Shown here: positions 1-11,222 of the stretch, piece by piece
How positions within the stretch are numbered: the first letter of the stretch is position 1
Layout: each line of letters opens with the position of its first letter
Assembly (NCBI GenBank): GCA_013368445.1
Contig: JAACJO010000029.1
Location: 248,001 to 312,000 of the forward strand
Direction of reading: 5' to 3'
Length of the DNA stretch: 64,000 nucleotides
DNA from: Leucocoprinus leucothites
Lineage: Eukaryota > Basidiomycota > Agaricomycetes > Agaricales > Agaricaceae
The notes under the pieces: model-generated
The model's input: only the letters and a program-made list of their open reading frames with translations
Database searches by the model: none
Told to the model about the DNA's origin: nothing
Position numbers and translations under genes: made by a program

Positions 1-632
1 CTATAAAGAGTATAATTTGTCCTGGGTTTGATTTAGACTAGATTAGGTAATAAATATGACTAATTTCACATTTTGATTGATATCTTGGCTACTATACATA
101 AATATCAATATTTTTGTTCAATATTTTTGTATTTTGTTTCTACTCTCCAACAATAGTGTCAATTGAACTGGCATTTTGAATAATATATATACAATTTGTC
201 AATGCATCTTAGTACTCTATAAATAGCACAGTTGACAACACTAGACTAGATCTGATGGTCTATGACACTATTACATACTATATAATTTCTATATCTAGAC
301 ATTTGAGTGGGTCCTAGAAATTTATTAGTCCACAATCAGCAACCCAGTTTGGACAGTAAGGGTCCTTTCAAACCATACAAGCACTCTTGGCAACCTAATC
401 CCTGAACAACCCTTGGTATTCTAAAAATAGATTGTGTTACAGAATAAGGGTCATGGGTTTCCTATATAGCAAATCTATTCTTCATATATGTCAAGTGAAT
501 TGCTACTAAATAGTAAATGAATTGCTCTTTGTAGCTCTATTTGTCTTTACAGACAATGTTAGGTGTGCTATAAACAAGGGGTAGTATATTATGATGCTAT
601 ATGACTATAGGTTAGGGACCTTAAAAGCCTAC
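1..632. other. AT-rich stretch without a recognisable gene
   Basis: No reading frame of useful length or family resemblance is visible here. The sequence is AT-rich and poor in CpG, like the other old repeat layers in the first 26 kb. It lies immediately left of a dispersed repeat that holds the first LTR-like insertion. Confidence 0.6.
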
Positions 633-2060
633 CATGACTATAGTCAGCAATCATGTTTACTTTAATCATACTGTGATGTAAAAACCGAAAATAAACAAGA
701 AATACTAATATTTTTGCGATTTCACACTTAGTAGTATAAAAGAATAATACTACACCTAAGAGCCCTATAGTGCATTAGCAGTGTAGCTAAAAAGCTACTT
801 AATAAAAAGTAATATGGTCAACCAATGCAGCAGGTGAGACTGGTAATCTAGTACAGCTGTCCACTGTTGTGAACTGTTATGGGGATTTGAACCCTCAACT
901 TCAGGACACCACCATCACCAAATTACTGCTTTAAGACTCAAGGGAAACCTCTATGCCAAGAACAATCCAAATGATCTAAAAGTAAGGTCCAGGGTCTAGA
1001 ACTGGATCAGAAGGATCAACAGACTGGTTAACAGACAATGATCCACATTTTCCACCTGTACAAGACAAGAACCTAGCTACCCCACTATTTAGCTACATCA
1101 TTTCCATACTGCTCAGCCATCCAACTGTACTGGCCCAGCAAACTGATGGTTGCATTGATGTGGCAGAGGTCTTCAGATAAAGAAAATATCACAGCTGAAA
1201 TACTTATCCATGATTACAAAAGGATTAATGAAAGAAACTCACATGGTAGCTACTCTGCTACCCATATGATAACCTGGTGATCAAATGGACCTACTGGTCA
1301 GTGTCACATCATAAAAGTGTACCCAGCTGAATCCAGGACAATTTAGTCATTTTCTATTAGTCAATTTTGAGTCATATCTATTTCTTTCTAGAATATTTCG
1401 TCTATTTTTGTATCTCTCAAATAATATAAAAAGGGCTGAATAGCATGTGGATAGGCAAGGAATCCTACACCTCTGTAGTGCTATAGGGTGTGCAGACCAC
1501 AAACTAAGCATTTTCAAGCAAATAAGTGATCAACCTTCTAAGAGAACTCTAACAGGAAAGACTTCTACTAGTTAGTCTAAGAAATATTCTAAGACATCTC
1601 AAGTTCGATCTAGTATCACAGAAAAGTAGCTACCAAGCTAAGAAGGCTTGTAGTTAAAGCATATTGACCACACCAGCACCAGTGTGTGACTGAGTGGGTG
1701 ATTATAGACAAGGTCCAGTTGACCTTAGAGAGAAACAGAGACAGCCTCAGGATAAAAGAACTTAGTTATAGAATTCAACTAAGCATCACAAACTGTGCAC
1801 TTAGTCAGGATCCTAGTACAGTGTTTGAGAATTTCACAAAGTAACTAGTACAGCATTCAGTTTCATCACACATTTTGTGTTATTCAGCAATAGCTACATA
1901 AATCCTCATCTATTTCTCATACTTCCCTTTGAATTAGTTTGAGGTTACATTCTAGCTACCTAGCTAGTACTCTACTTGATGTTATATCCATATGTCAATG
2001 AGCCTCTACAACACTTAGGATTTTGAAATCAGATTATAATTAAATGTTAATCTCAGGCTT
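633..2060 (+). repeat. Dispersed repeat X, split by an LTR-like insertion
   Basis: The two arms (633-671 and 2011 to about 2060) together match, in reverse complement, an uninterrupted copy at 41046-41143. The shared part includes the words CTATAGTCAGCAATC and CAGATTAT. The left copy has lost CpGs that the right copy keeps. It matters because the uninterrupted copy is an empty site that fixes the ends of the insertion at 672-2010. The type and full length of this repeat are unknown. Confidence 0.6.
672..2010 (+). mobile_element. LTR-like element, copy 1 (solo LTR candidate)
   Basis: About 1339 bp beginning TGTGATG and ending CTCTACA, nearly collinear with copies at 4178-5517 and 23080-24411. 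It has TG..CA ends, a TATA-like box (TATAAAAAGG, 1425-1434) and no long reading frame, which fits an LTR. It is flanked by ATAC (668-671) and ACAC (2011-2014). The empty site at 41 kb reads GCGC there, so both flanks are decayed copies of a GCGC target. Copy 1 has lost most CpGs that copy 2 retains. No internal region or second LTR is attached, so it is either a solo LTR or a non-autonomous LTR-like unit. Confidence 0.7.
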
Positions 2061-2106
2061 ATTTAAGACACAATTGATTAATACACATTAGGTAATTAGG
2101 AAAAAG

Positions 2107-2172
2107 GTTCAATGTGGGATTGAACCCTCAACCATTAAGGTAAGACATCAATGAGTTACCATTACACTAAGT
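2107..2172 (-). tRNA. tRNA-like sequence (pseudogene or SINE head)
   Basis: On the minus strand there is a D-arm-like A box (TTAGTGTAATGGTAACTC) followed about 35 bases later by a B box-like GAGGGTTCAATCCC. The acceptor stem does not pair and the T stem is imperfect, so it is not a working tRNA. It could be a tRNA-derived SINE head or a decayed tRNA gene. Confidence 0.35.
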
Positions 2173-2343
2173 AGGCTTACAAAAGTATGCAGCTAAATGC
2201 CCTATATAGTGATAGAGAGCTTGCCCAATTATCCTCAGGGGTCTCATATGTATGATCAATTGGGAAGCAATACTTATATAGTATGTATTCTGAGTGATAT
2301 GCACACTATTTATGTCAATATGGGTGGGGTAGCTCCTATCTAC

Positions 2344-2440
2344 CAAGGAATCACTTCAGTGGTGTAGTGGTATAGTGTTCAATTATGCCTAAATTGGTGC
2401 CCTATGTTCTGATGCTTTAGCTTTGATTCTTGAACATGTC
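2344..2440 (+). tRNA. tRNA-Gly(GCC)-like sequence, decayed
   Basis: A box-like GGTGTAGTGGTATAGTG is followed by a perfect five-base stem CAATT/AATTG enclosing the seven-base loop ATGCCTA, which would place GCC as anticodon after U33. The T-arm region (GCTTTGATTCTTG) is only a weak B box and lies too far away, so the unit looks like a tRNA-derived SINE head or pseudogene and not a working gene. Confidence 0.35.
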
Positions 2441-2929
2441 AGTGTCATTTTCTTACAATTATTTCCGATTATTTTCAATTAGATTATCTATGATTATCGA
2501 GTCTAGATTATCCTACTTAAGCTCATTACTTTAGGATTAAGTGAGGATTATCCAAAATATTATCCATGTTTATCCAATTATTTAACCAGTCTATATATGA
2601 TACTAAGATAGGGTGCATACATACCCCACCAACGTCACACAACCAGCATGACATCCCCCCAGAAATCTCATGAGAAATCCATGAGAATGCATTATAATAC
2701 TATTTAGGTATATACTCCTAAATCAGGCACAAACAACTGGTGTAGATATTCAAATACAATTATTCAATCCCATTTTTAGCATATTTTCAGCATAATTGCA
2801 GGAGGAGTTCTCAGATTTCTAAGATGTACATATCAGTACCCTAACACCCAGCCTTGCTAGCAATGCTGCCACACAGGAAGTATATGCAGACAAGACTCAA
2901 CAACTTCAAGAACAAGGCTGAAAAGGTTT

Positions 2930-4153
2930 TTGAAGGCTAATCAACCCAAAAGGAGAAGATATACCACCAAACTGAAGAGCTGGTGCACAATGATGTCACC
3001 GTGGCTGAAGCTCACAAAGCTTCATCACTTAAAGCTGATGTTTTTGGTGGGGGCACAGGCTGTGAAGGGATCTCTGGCAGGGTGCCTTCAGACACTCTGC
3101 TGTCTACAACAATAGATTTCATTCTCCCCCCAGTTCATGAGTCAGAAAACATATCTGAACAATCAATCTCCTCCATTGATTCTATTCTCACCACCCAGCA
3201 CCCTGCACAGGCTACTCAGCTCTCACCTCTCACAAGGTTTTTGAATTCTCTCAGCAATCAGACTCACACAGTGAAGGATTCTGCTGGCAAGGATTGTGAT
3301 TGGGGTGATGGAATCAGGGCAGGCCACCTTTGGGAAGTACCTCTTGTCCACAAAGCTTCTTGAGCCCTTGAAGGTATTCAGCACTATCTTTGAGGACAGC
3401 CTAGAGATAGAGCAGGATGCTACAAACCTCTGAAAATGGATGCATTTACTCATTTCTGGCTAGAGGGAATTCACTCCTTCCTCTCATTATACACTACTCC
3501 ATCATCCCTGACATTCGAAAAATGGATTCCCTCATCAATCCAAGCTGCCATAACTCAGGGTGGTGGAGAATACTGTGCAGCTAGCATGAGCCTACATCTG
3601 TGACCATGAACTCCTTCCTATCAATCCTTATAGTCAATAGAAAAAATCCTTGCTTGTCAATGAGGACCTTTCTAATGAAATCAACCTCTATTTACAAGAG
3701 CTCAGGAGTCATATCACTGCTAAGAAACTTACAAGCTTTCTTTCTCAGCCTGAGATTAAAGAAAGACATGGGATTTCTCAGGACATTCATATCTCAACAG
3801 CTTGTCAATATCTCAATGCACTGAATTTTCGGTTCACCAATCCAGCCAAGGGTCAATATGCAGATGGACACAAGAGGGAGGATGTTGTACACTACTGAAA
3901 GGAGGTGTATATCCCATTTTGGAAGAATGAGGTTGAGCCCTTTATATGAGTATTTGACTCAACTGCCAAGCCTAATCCAGCTATTTTTGCCATACCTACA
4001 ACTGTCCCTTGGTCATATGATGAATCTATCTTTTATGCCAATGATTGTCAGCATCATGCATGGTATCATAAGGATGACCCTGCTAAACCTTATGCCAAGG
4101 GCAATGGTCTATCTTTTATGGTTGTACATGCAATTTCACCTGATTATGGCTGG
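2930..4153 (+). pseudogene. DDE transposase, N-terminal part (interrupted)
   Basis: Transposase that would cut and join DNA at TA sites. The reading frame is broken by several shifts. Recognisable pieces in order are a helix-turn-helix-like N-terminal region (about 3645-3900, including SQPEIKERHGIS and TACQYLNALNFRF), the linker ADGHKREDVVHY (3860-3895) and a catalytic-core start WSYDESIFYANDCQHHAW (about 4010-4065). It stops at PDYGW, where gypsy-1 inserted; the frame resumes at 14247 as LEPKDGSW. The protein resembles the fungal DDE_3-type endonucleases that are abundant in agaricomycetes. The exact start is unclear. Confidence 0.6.
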
Positions 4154-6195
4154 TGTTAAGATTTACAGTCAGAGCGCTGTGACGCGAAAACCGAAAATAA
4201 ACAAGAAATACTAATATTTTCGCGATTTCACACTTAGTATTATAAAAGAATAATGCTATGCCTAAGAGCCCTATAGTGCGATAGCGGTGTAGCTACAAAG
4301 CTACTTACTAAGAAGTAATACGGTCAACCAATACGGCAGGCGAGACTGGTAATCTAGTACAGCTGTCCACTGTTGTGAACCGTTCCGGGGATTCGAACCC
4401 TCGACTTCAGGGCACCGCATCTCCGAATTACCGCTTTAGGACTTGAGGGAAACCTCCGCGCTGAGAACGATCCGAACGATCTAAAAATAAGGACCAAGGT
4501 CTAGAACCGGATCAGAAGAACCAACGGACCGGTTAACAGACAAGGATCCGGGTTTTCCACATGTACATGACAGGAACCTAGCTACCCTGCTGCTTAGCTA
4601 CGTCATTTCTGCACTGCTCAGTCATCCAACTGTACTGGCCAAAGCAAACCGATGGTCGCATTGACGTGTCAGGGGCCCTCGGTTAAAGAAAATATCACAG
4701 CCGAAATGCTTACCCATGATTAAAAAAGGATTAATGAAAGAAACTCGCGTGGTAGCTACTCCGCTACCCATACGACAACCTAGCGATCGAACGGACCTAC
4801 CAGTCGGCGTCGCATCGTAAAAGTATACCCAGTCGAATCCAGGACAATTCAGTCAATTTCTATTAGTCAATTTCGAGTCATACCTATTTCTTTCTAGAAT
4901 ATTTCGTCTATTTTCGTATCTCTCAAATAATATAAAAAGGGCCCGACAGCGTGCGGATAGGCAAGGAATCCTACGCCTCCGTAGTGCTATAGGGTGTGCA
5001 GACCACAAACTAAGCATTTGTTGAGTGAATAAGTGAGCAACCTTCTAAGAGAACTCTAACAGGAAAGACTCCTACTAGTCAATCTAAGAAATATCCCAAG
5101 ACGTCTCGAGTTCGACCTAGCGTCACAGCGAAGTAGCTACCAAGCTAAGAGAGCTTGTAGTTAAAGCGTATAGACCGCACCAGCGCCAGTGTGTGACTGA
5201 GTGGGTGATTATAGACAAGGTCCAGTTGACCTTAGAGGGAGACAGAGACGACTTCAGGATAAAAGATCTTAGCTATAGCAGTCAACTAAGAGTCGCAAAC
5301 TGTGCACTTAATCAGGATCCTGGTACAGTGTTCGAGAATTTCCCAAAGTAAATAAAACAGCATTTAGTTCCCTCGCACCTTTCGCATTATTCAGCAGTAA
5401 TTACATAAATCCTCATCAACTACTCATACTTCCCCTCGAATTCGTTAGAGGTTACAGTCTAGCTACCTAGCTAGTACTCCACTTGACGTTATATCCATAC
5501 GTCAAAGAATCTCTACAGCGCCTAGTAACATCACGTGTCACAACACGTGATTGAGTTACATAAGACAGTGGCTAACTGGTCTTTAACCTACTTCAATTAA
5601 TAAGCTTGAGTATTCTCGAAAGCCTAGTAAGAGAAGGCCAAGAAGACTTGAGGTAAGTCTAAGGTAGCACGAGGTTCGAGACAACAACAATGATACAAGT
5701 GAATTCAAGGCAGGGCAAGTAAACACAAGTAGTCCGAGAAACAAAGGAAAGATTAAACTTGCGTTTAATCTTCCAGATACAAGTCCTTTAAATACTGACT
5801 AGATGAAACGATATCAAACTATGAAACTACAACTACAAGTCCGAAAATCACTATCACAATTCTGATAAATACGTATCTGTCCGCTGATGTAACAGCTATC
5901 ATAGTTAGATATCTAATAGTTCAAATCCAAATGCGATGTCCATGAAACCATCATTGTCTGTTAATCAATCCTGTTAGTCCATAACAATCAAACAGCGAAA
6001 CCGTTCCTCCTGATCCTCCTAATAACATCCGTCCAATTATACTCGTCCCAATCAACATCAAATTGTTCTTCTTCCACATCAAACTTTCCAATGTACTCTT
6101 CCCAATCTAGAACCGCAGTCTCGGTCCTGGTGGCTGTGTCGGCGTCTAGGATGATTAAGTCACAATGAGCGTCAATCAGGTCGACATTTATAACA
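4154..6195 (-). repeat. gypsy-1 3' LTR, interrupted by LTR-like copy 2
   Basis: The LTR is in two pieces, 4154-4177 and 5522-6195 (5518-5521 being the duplicated GCGC). Together they make 698 bp, exactly the length of the right LTR at 13544-14241. The last part encodes the C-terminal end of the third reading frame. Confidence 0.92.
4178..5517 (+). mobile_element. LTR-like element, copy 2, nested in the gypsy-1 LTR
   Basis: 1340 bp, TGTGACG..CTCTACA, with a TATA-like box at 4931-4940. The flanks are GCGC on both sides (4174-4177 and 5518-5521); the uninterrupted right gypsy LTR has a single GCGC at the same place, proving the boundaries. This copy keeps CpGs that copies 1 and 3 have lost, so it is the youngest. 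On the minus strand it holds a perfect Pol III B box (reverse of 4389-4399, GGTTCGAATCC) inside tRNA-like sequence, but no foldable tRNA. No protein-coding frame was found. Solo LTR is the simplest reading. Confidence 0.8.
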
Positions 6196-6947
6196 TTATC
6201 CCTTTTGTAGGACTTGATGTCCTCATCAACATCCTTATCCAAATTGGACTCAGTAATCTCCATAGGGCTCTCCTGTGATGTTGGCAATTGCGATGTCGTC
6301 GTAGGGGTCGTCATACTCTTCTCCATAAGTGTCCCTATGATCATAACCTCCATCTGAGACTCGTCGAGGTCTGAGGTGGCGTTGGGTATGAGGTCGACAG
6401 CGAGGCGTTTGGTAATGCGTATGTCTGGTGTCAGGAGTCGGGCGAGCTGGAGAACGCGGCGGTAGAACTCGTGTTCTACTTGCGTCTGTTGAGTCGAGTC
6501 CCACGCGGAGGAAGACTTCATTTTTCCTTTGTCGTTGACATCAAATGGGTTGGATCGGACAGATTTCTTGAGTCGGAGTGCTTTGGGAAGAAGGTAAGGG
6601 GAGGTCTCTGGGTCTAAATACTTGGGATGGATGTTTGCGGGTAAGGATAGGTTTGAGCCATCGTCGTTCTCGATCAGAGACTCCGCTGATGAATGAGGAG
6701 AGGGGAAAGAGGTGTAATTGTGGGAACTTTGCGACGGCTCGTTGTTGTAAGACCTGTGCGAATTCTCGGGTGGTACATGCTCGTTGTTTGTTGAGGAAGC
6801 AGTATCTTCCGAGATGTCCAGGGGCAGAGTGTCGGCAGTAGTGGCAGGTGTAACGTTCGCATTGGTCCACGAAATGACCATCGACCCTACAGATTGCACA
6901 GTATTCTCTCTGTGTAGTACTTTCGGGGGTGGGAATAGAGTCGGGTT
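5988..6947 (-). CDS. gypsy-1 third ORF, C-terminal part, reading into the LTR
   Basis: An open frame of about 320 codons, shifted by one base from the zinc-knuckle frame that overlaps its start; no ATG opens it, so it is probably reached by a frameshift from the upstream frame. It is Ser/Thr/Pro-rich at first, then has helix-like stretches (EFYRRVLQLARLL, RITKRLAVDLI), and ends with an acidic, Trp/Tyr-rich tail (DWDEYNWTDVIRRIRRNG) encoded inside the 3' LTR up to 5988. The same tail is also encoded in the 5' LTR (stop at 14034). I do not recognise a family, and function is unknown. Confidence 0.5.
   Translation of the reverse strand, partial: NPTLFPPPKVLHRENTVQSVGSMVISWTNANVTPATTADTLPLDISEDTASSTNNEHVPPENSHRSYNNEPSQSSHNYTSFPSPHSSAESLIENDDGSNLSLPANIHPKYLDPETSPYLLPKALRLKKSVRSNPFDVNDKGKMKSSSAWDSTQQTQVEHEFYRRVLQLARLLTPDIRITKRLAVDLIPNATSDLDESQMEVMIIGTLMEKSMTTPTTTSQLPTSQESPMEITESNLDKDVDEDIKSYKRDNVINVDLIDAHCDLIILDADTATRTETAVLDWEEYIGKFDVEEEQFDVDWDEYNWTDVIRRIRRNGFAV
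6196..6207 (-). other. gypsy-1 polypurine tract
   Basis: On the minus strand ACAAAAGGGATAA lies directly before the 3' LTR start TGTTAT. A purine run there is the expected plus-strand primer of LTR retrotransposons. Confidence 0.6.
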
Positions 6948-7641
6948 TCATTTGTGGCAATCATAGTCCGCGATCATCTGTTCCAGTCTGTTCCATTCTC
7001 TGAGGGGGGTCAGGTCGATCCACATCAGGAAGTTCATTGGGAACTCCATTGGTTCCATCATCGGGTCCATCCAGGTACTGGAGAGTAGGAAGTTCAGATC
7101 CTTGTCGAGTCTCGCTAGGCTCACTTGGATCTGGAGCCTTTGGGAAAGCGTGAAGGGCTTGTTCAGCCGCTGACACGATTTTCCTAATGACAGGCGATTT
7201 GACAGTTCGGCGAAGTGAGTTAATGTGACACTTGAAGAAATATGAGTGGTGGAGCAACGTGTGTTTAAGAAATAAGAGAGTAGTCCAGTCCTCCCTGAAT
7301 AGGTCGAACTGGACAGCGTCGAGTGAATCTTCACGGAGAGTGGCCCTAGCTTCAGTGAAGGGGGCGTTGTAGAGTTGGAAGGTTCGAATGGCTCTAGTGG
7401 GGTCGGTGTAGGTTTCCTCTGGTGGGGAATCTTCCGAAATTGAGGCAACGGACTGTGCGATGGTCGTGACTGGAGGGGCAACGACATAGCTCGTTCCTAT
7501 TCCAGGTGAGGTATATGTTGGAGGGCGTGGAGATAAATGACTGGAGTTAGACGTGATGTCTGATTTGCGAAGTGGTACTAGGGGTGTGTTGGATTGGTAG
7601 GTGTATGGTTCTGGGGTGGTGTTTGGAATGAGATGTTGCAT
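6541..7641 (-). CDS. gypsy-1 third ORF, zinc-knuckle part
   Basis: This frame follows integrase in the same reading frame as pol, only a few codons after the pol stop. It has 226 codons, a TGA at 6961-6963, then about 139 more. After a Pro/Ser/Thr-rich start it has a helical stretch (AAEQALHAFPK) and then two cysteine motifs: CAICRVDGHFVDQC, a perfect CX2CX4HX4C zinc knuckle, and CHYCRHSAPGHLGRYC, with spacing CX2CX6HX4C. Such knuckles bind nucleic acid. An extra zinc-knuckle protein after integrase is not part of the standard gag-pol set. The TGA could have come from CGA by one C-to-T change. Confidence 0.6.
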
Positions 7642-7653
7642 GATTCTGGTTTT

Positions 7654-10600
7654 TCAATGAAGTTTGTGATGCTGTTTACATGTGTCTAGCATCTCTTGTG
7701 CATTCTTTAGGGTGTCTGCGGGCTGCCATGTCCATTCTGAATTAGGGTATCCTTTCCAATGTATCAGATATTCGATCTTTCCACAGCGTGTTTTGTGATG
7801 GCAAACAACATCTTCGACTTCCCATTCCTCTTCTCCTTCTATTAGATCCAGTGGTGGGTTCTCGAAATGATTTCCGTATTCGTCGTTCTCAGTTACTGGC
7901 CATAGGAGTCCTACGTGGAAGCGGGGATGAACTTTCCATGATTTGGGTAATTTTAGTTCATAGTTCACAGGTCCAAGCTTCTTTGTGATTTCGAAAGGTC
8001 CTACGCGTTTTGCTGATAGTTTTCTTGATGGTGCTCGAATAGGGAGGTTGCGTGAATCCAGCCAGACCTTTTGTCCTACTTCTAGTTTTGGAAGTGGACC
8101 TTTGATACGTTCGGTCATAGTTTGCCTTGCTTTCTCATGCGAATCTTGTGCGGCGATGCGGATATTCTTTATCCAGTCGATGCGGTCTTCAGTTGCCGGA
8201 TTATTCGTTGGTTCTTGATCAGTTGGGAAAGCTTTGAGGGGGTGGCCATACATCAGTTCGAAGGGTGTTTGTGATCGATTTGAATGGGTTCTGGAGTTGT
8301 GTGTGAATTCAACGAGGGGTAGTTTCTTTGGCCAGTCAAGTGCGTTCTTGGAACAGTAAGCAGAAAGGTACATTTCGATTTCCTGGTTGAAACATTCAGT
8401 GGTACCATCGGATTGAGGGTGGTATGCGGTAGATCATGCGTGTTCTATTCCTAGCTTCTTGAACAGAGCTTGGACAGATTTAGCAACAAATCTAGGGTCT
8501 CGATCGGAGATAATTTTGTCTGGGGTTCCAAAACGCGAGAAGACATTTTTAATTAACAGATCAGAGATGTGATCTGCAGTGGCTTCTTTTTGTGTTGGTA
8601 CTATAATTATCCCTTTTGTGAGTCCGTGGTCCACTACGGACAAAATAGAGTCGAATCCATTGACTTCTGGAAGATCGGTGATGAGATCCATAGCTATTTG
8701 TGTGAATGGTCGAAGAGAGCATGGTCCTTTAATGGGTTGGAGTGGGGGCTTGAAAGGCCGTCTGTTGATCTTGTGTTGTTGACAGATGGGGCATCCTTTC
8801 ACGTAGTTCTTGACGAAAGTTCTCATTCCAGGCCATGTAATGTATTCTTCTAGTTTGCATATGGTTTCAGTTGTACCAGGGTGTCCTGCTGCTGGAGCAT
8901 CGTGTACTCGTTGGAGTAAACGCTTCTTGAATGTGTTGTTGGTGGGGAGCGTGAAATGTCCTTTTTCGTCGATGTGGGGTGAGCCATCAGGTTTCATTGG
9001 GAGTGATTCTTCGATTTCCGGATTGAGGATATCAACATCCATTGCTGGGAAAGATGATGTATCAAACATATGGGCAGGAATGGCCGCTTGCGGTTTTTCT
9101 TCTTCTTCGGTGACGTGGTCGGGTCGGCGTGAGAGTGCATCAGCCGCGACATTTTTGATGCCGGCAATATGGCGAATCTTGACTTTGTGGGCACTGATGA
9201 GGGCGGACCATCAAATTGTCTGTCGGGATAACTTTGATGGTTTAGCCCAATGAATGATATTGTCATGATCTGTCCATATGACGGTTTCGTGTGGTGAGCC
9301 ATCAATGTAGTGTCGCCATTCTTGCAGTGCACGGATGATTGCTAGGAATTCTTGTTCGGAAGTGTGGTAACATTTTTCGGTAGGGGAAAATCCTTTTGAA
9401 TGGAAGAAACACAGGTGCATGATACCATTTGAATCTTTTTGAAGTAAAACTGCGCCTGATGCGTGATTTGAAGCGTCAGTTTGTATTTCAAAGGGTTTAG
9501 TTGGATCAGGGGTTATGAGAATGGGTTCTTGTAGAAATTTCTTCTTGAGAGTGTCGAAAGATGATTGAGCTTCTGAATTCCATTGAAATGGTTGATTTTT
9601 GCGAAGGAGGGCGTTGAGAGGAGCTGCGTAGTGGGCATAATTTCGTATGAATTTTCGGTAGAAGTTGCAAAAACCAATAAATTTGCGAATATCTCGTGGG
9701 TTTTTGGGTATTGGCCAATCCGCTATTCCTTTGAGTTTTATTGGGTCCATGCGTACTTCGTCCAGTGAAATTATGAATCCTAGGTATGCCAATTTTTCTT
9801 TTTCAAAATCACATTTCTCTGCTTTGAGATAGAGATCGTGTTTTCGGAAAATATCAAATACTTGGCGGGTGATTTCTCGTAGTTCCTGTTTTGTTTTTGC
9901 ATGAATCAACACATCGTCCATATATACAATAACCTTATTTTGATGAATGAGAGGAGCGAGGATGGTGTCCATCATGTTTTGGAATGTCGCTGGGCTATTG
10001 CACATTCCAAAGAACATAATGGTGGGTTCGAATAACCCTTTATGTGTACGGAAAGCTCCTTTCCATTGATCTCCATCGAAAATGTGAATGTTGTTGTATC
10101 CAAGTCGTACGTCGAGTGCTGTGAAATATTTCGATCCTTGAAGTCGGTCGAGTATTGATTGGATACTAGGGATTGGATAGGCATTTTTGATGGTGTGTTC
10201 ATTGAGGTATCGATAGTCTTGACATGGTCTCAAAGATCCGTTTTTCTTGGATACAAAGAAGAAAGGAGAAGCCATTGGTGACTTCGACGGTCGAATGTAT
10301 CCCTTTTGTAGATTTTCTTCTAAGAATTTGTCAAGTTCAAGGGTCTCTCCATACAATAACTTGTATGAGGGAAAAGCTTTCGGTTGAAAAGATGGTTTCA
10401 TCTCGATTTTATGGTCGTAGGTTCGAGATGGTGGGAATCGTTCGCTTTTCTTTTTGCTGAAGAGGTCGAGGAATTCGTGAAGATAGTTGGGTACGATTTT
10501 TGTGGGATCGGTTTCTTTCTTTTCTCCGTGTTGTTGGGCGAATGTCTGAGAGTGTGATGTTTTGGCATTGAATTCGATGAAGTCTTTGTCTGACAGGTTG

Positions 10601-11184
10601 AATTCATCCAGTCCGATTGTGTTAGGAAATGCTGAATCTAGTAGGGTAGTGAATTCTTGGTTTTCAAGGTAGGATTGCCAAGAAAGGGTTTTCTTGGTCC
10701 AATCTACGTCGGGGTTGTGTTTTGAAAACCATGGGATTCCATAGATTATTCGTGGTCATCCTAGGTTTGCGACGATCACATTGGTTTTGATTTGTTTTCC
10801 GTAAACGGTAGTTTCGATTACTACGTAATCGGTGATGGATGTGTTTTCTACAACTGATCCGTCTCCATTCCTAATGGCGAGTGGTTTTGGAAGTTTTCTT
10901 CTTGGAAGTTTCCATTCGTTTGCGAGATCTTGGTCGATAAGATTGGTTCCTGCTCCTGAATCAAGGAGTGCTAAAGTATCCACGGTTCTCTCGGGTAGGT
11001 GCACTTTGAGGGGAAGATAAAGAGTGTTGGATTGCATGGGGGTAAGGGAAACTTCATTTAAATAAGAGAGTCCGGTCGGGGGCTTTGGTCTGGGGTAACT
11101 ATCATTCTGTAGTCCATTCGAGAAATAAATAGGTCTGTTTGAATCTGGGGTTGATGAGCGAGAGGATAAATAAGAGGATGTGCA
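7654..11184 (-). pseudogene. pol: gypsy-1 pol: protease, RT, RNase H, integrase, chromodomain
   Basis: A single reading frame runs leftward with TGA stops at 10756-10758, 9211-9213 and 8434-8436 and ends in TGA at 7654-7656. The protease shows LLDSGAGTNLID (about 10950). Reverse transcriptase shows VIVYMDDVLIHA (about 9920), then RNase H (QTDASNHASGAVL; TSEQEFLAI). Integrase has an HHCC zinc region (GHPGTTE..CPICQQHK) and D, D, E in MDLITDLP, ISDRDPRF and YHPQSDGTTE (8400-8850). A canonical chromodomain closes it (EYLIHWKGYPNSEWTWQPAD, about 7720-7790), which in chromoviruses directs integration to heterochromatin. Pol lies in a different frame from gag. All the stops are one CpG transition from Arg CGA. 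Confidence 0.9.
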
Positions 11185-11222
11185 CTATCCAGTAGAGGGT
11201 TTTGACAAATTAGACGTGGATG

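Noticed and set aside
672..2010. DNA transposon interpretation of the 1.34-kb family
   Set aside because: The ends share only TGT..ACA and lack extended inverted repeats, while TG..CA ends and an internal TATA-like box fit an LTR. Not fully excluded, since no full-length element is present.
8569..9253. Plus-strand frames of 90-150 codons opposite gypsy-1 pol
   Set aside because: Antisense shadows of integrase and RNase H; the minus strand carries the motifs.
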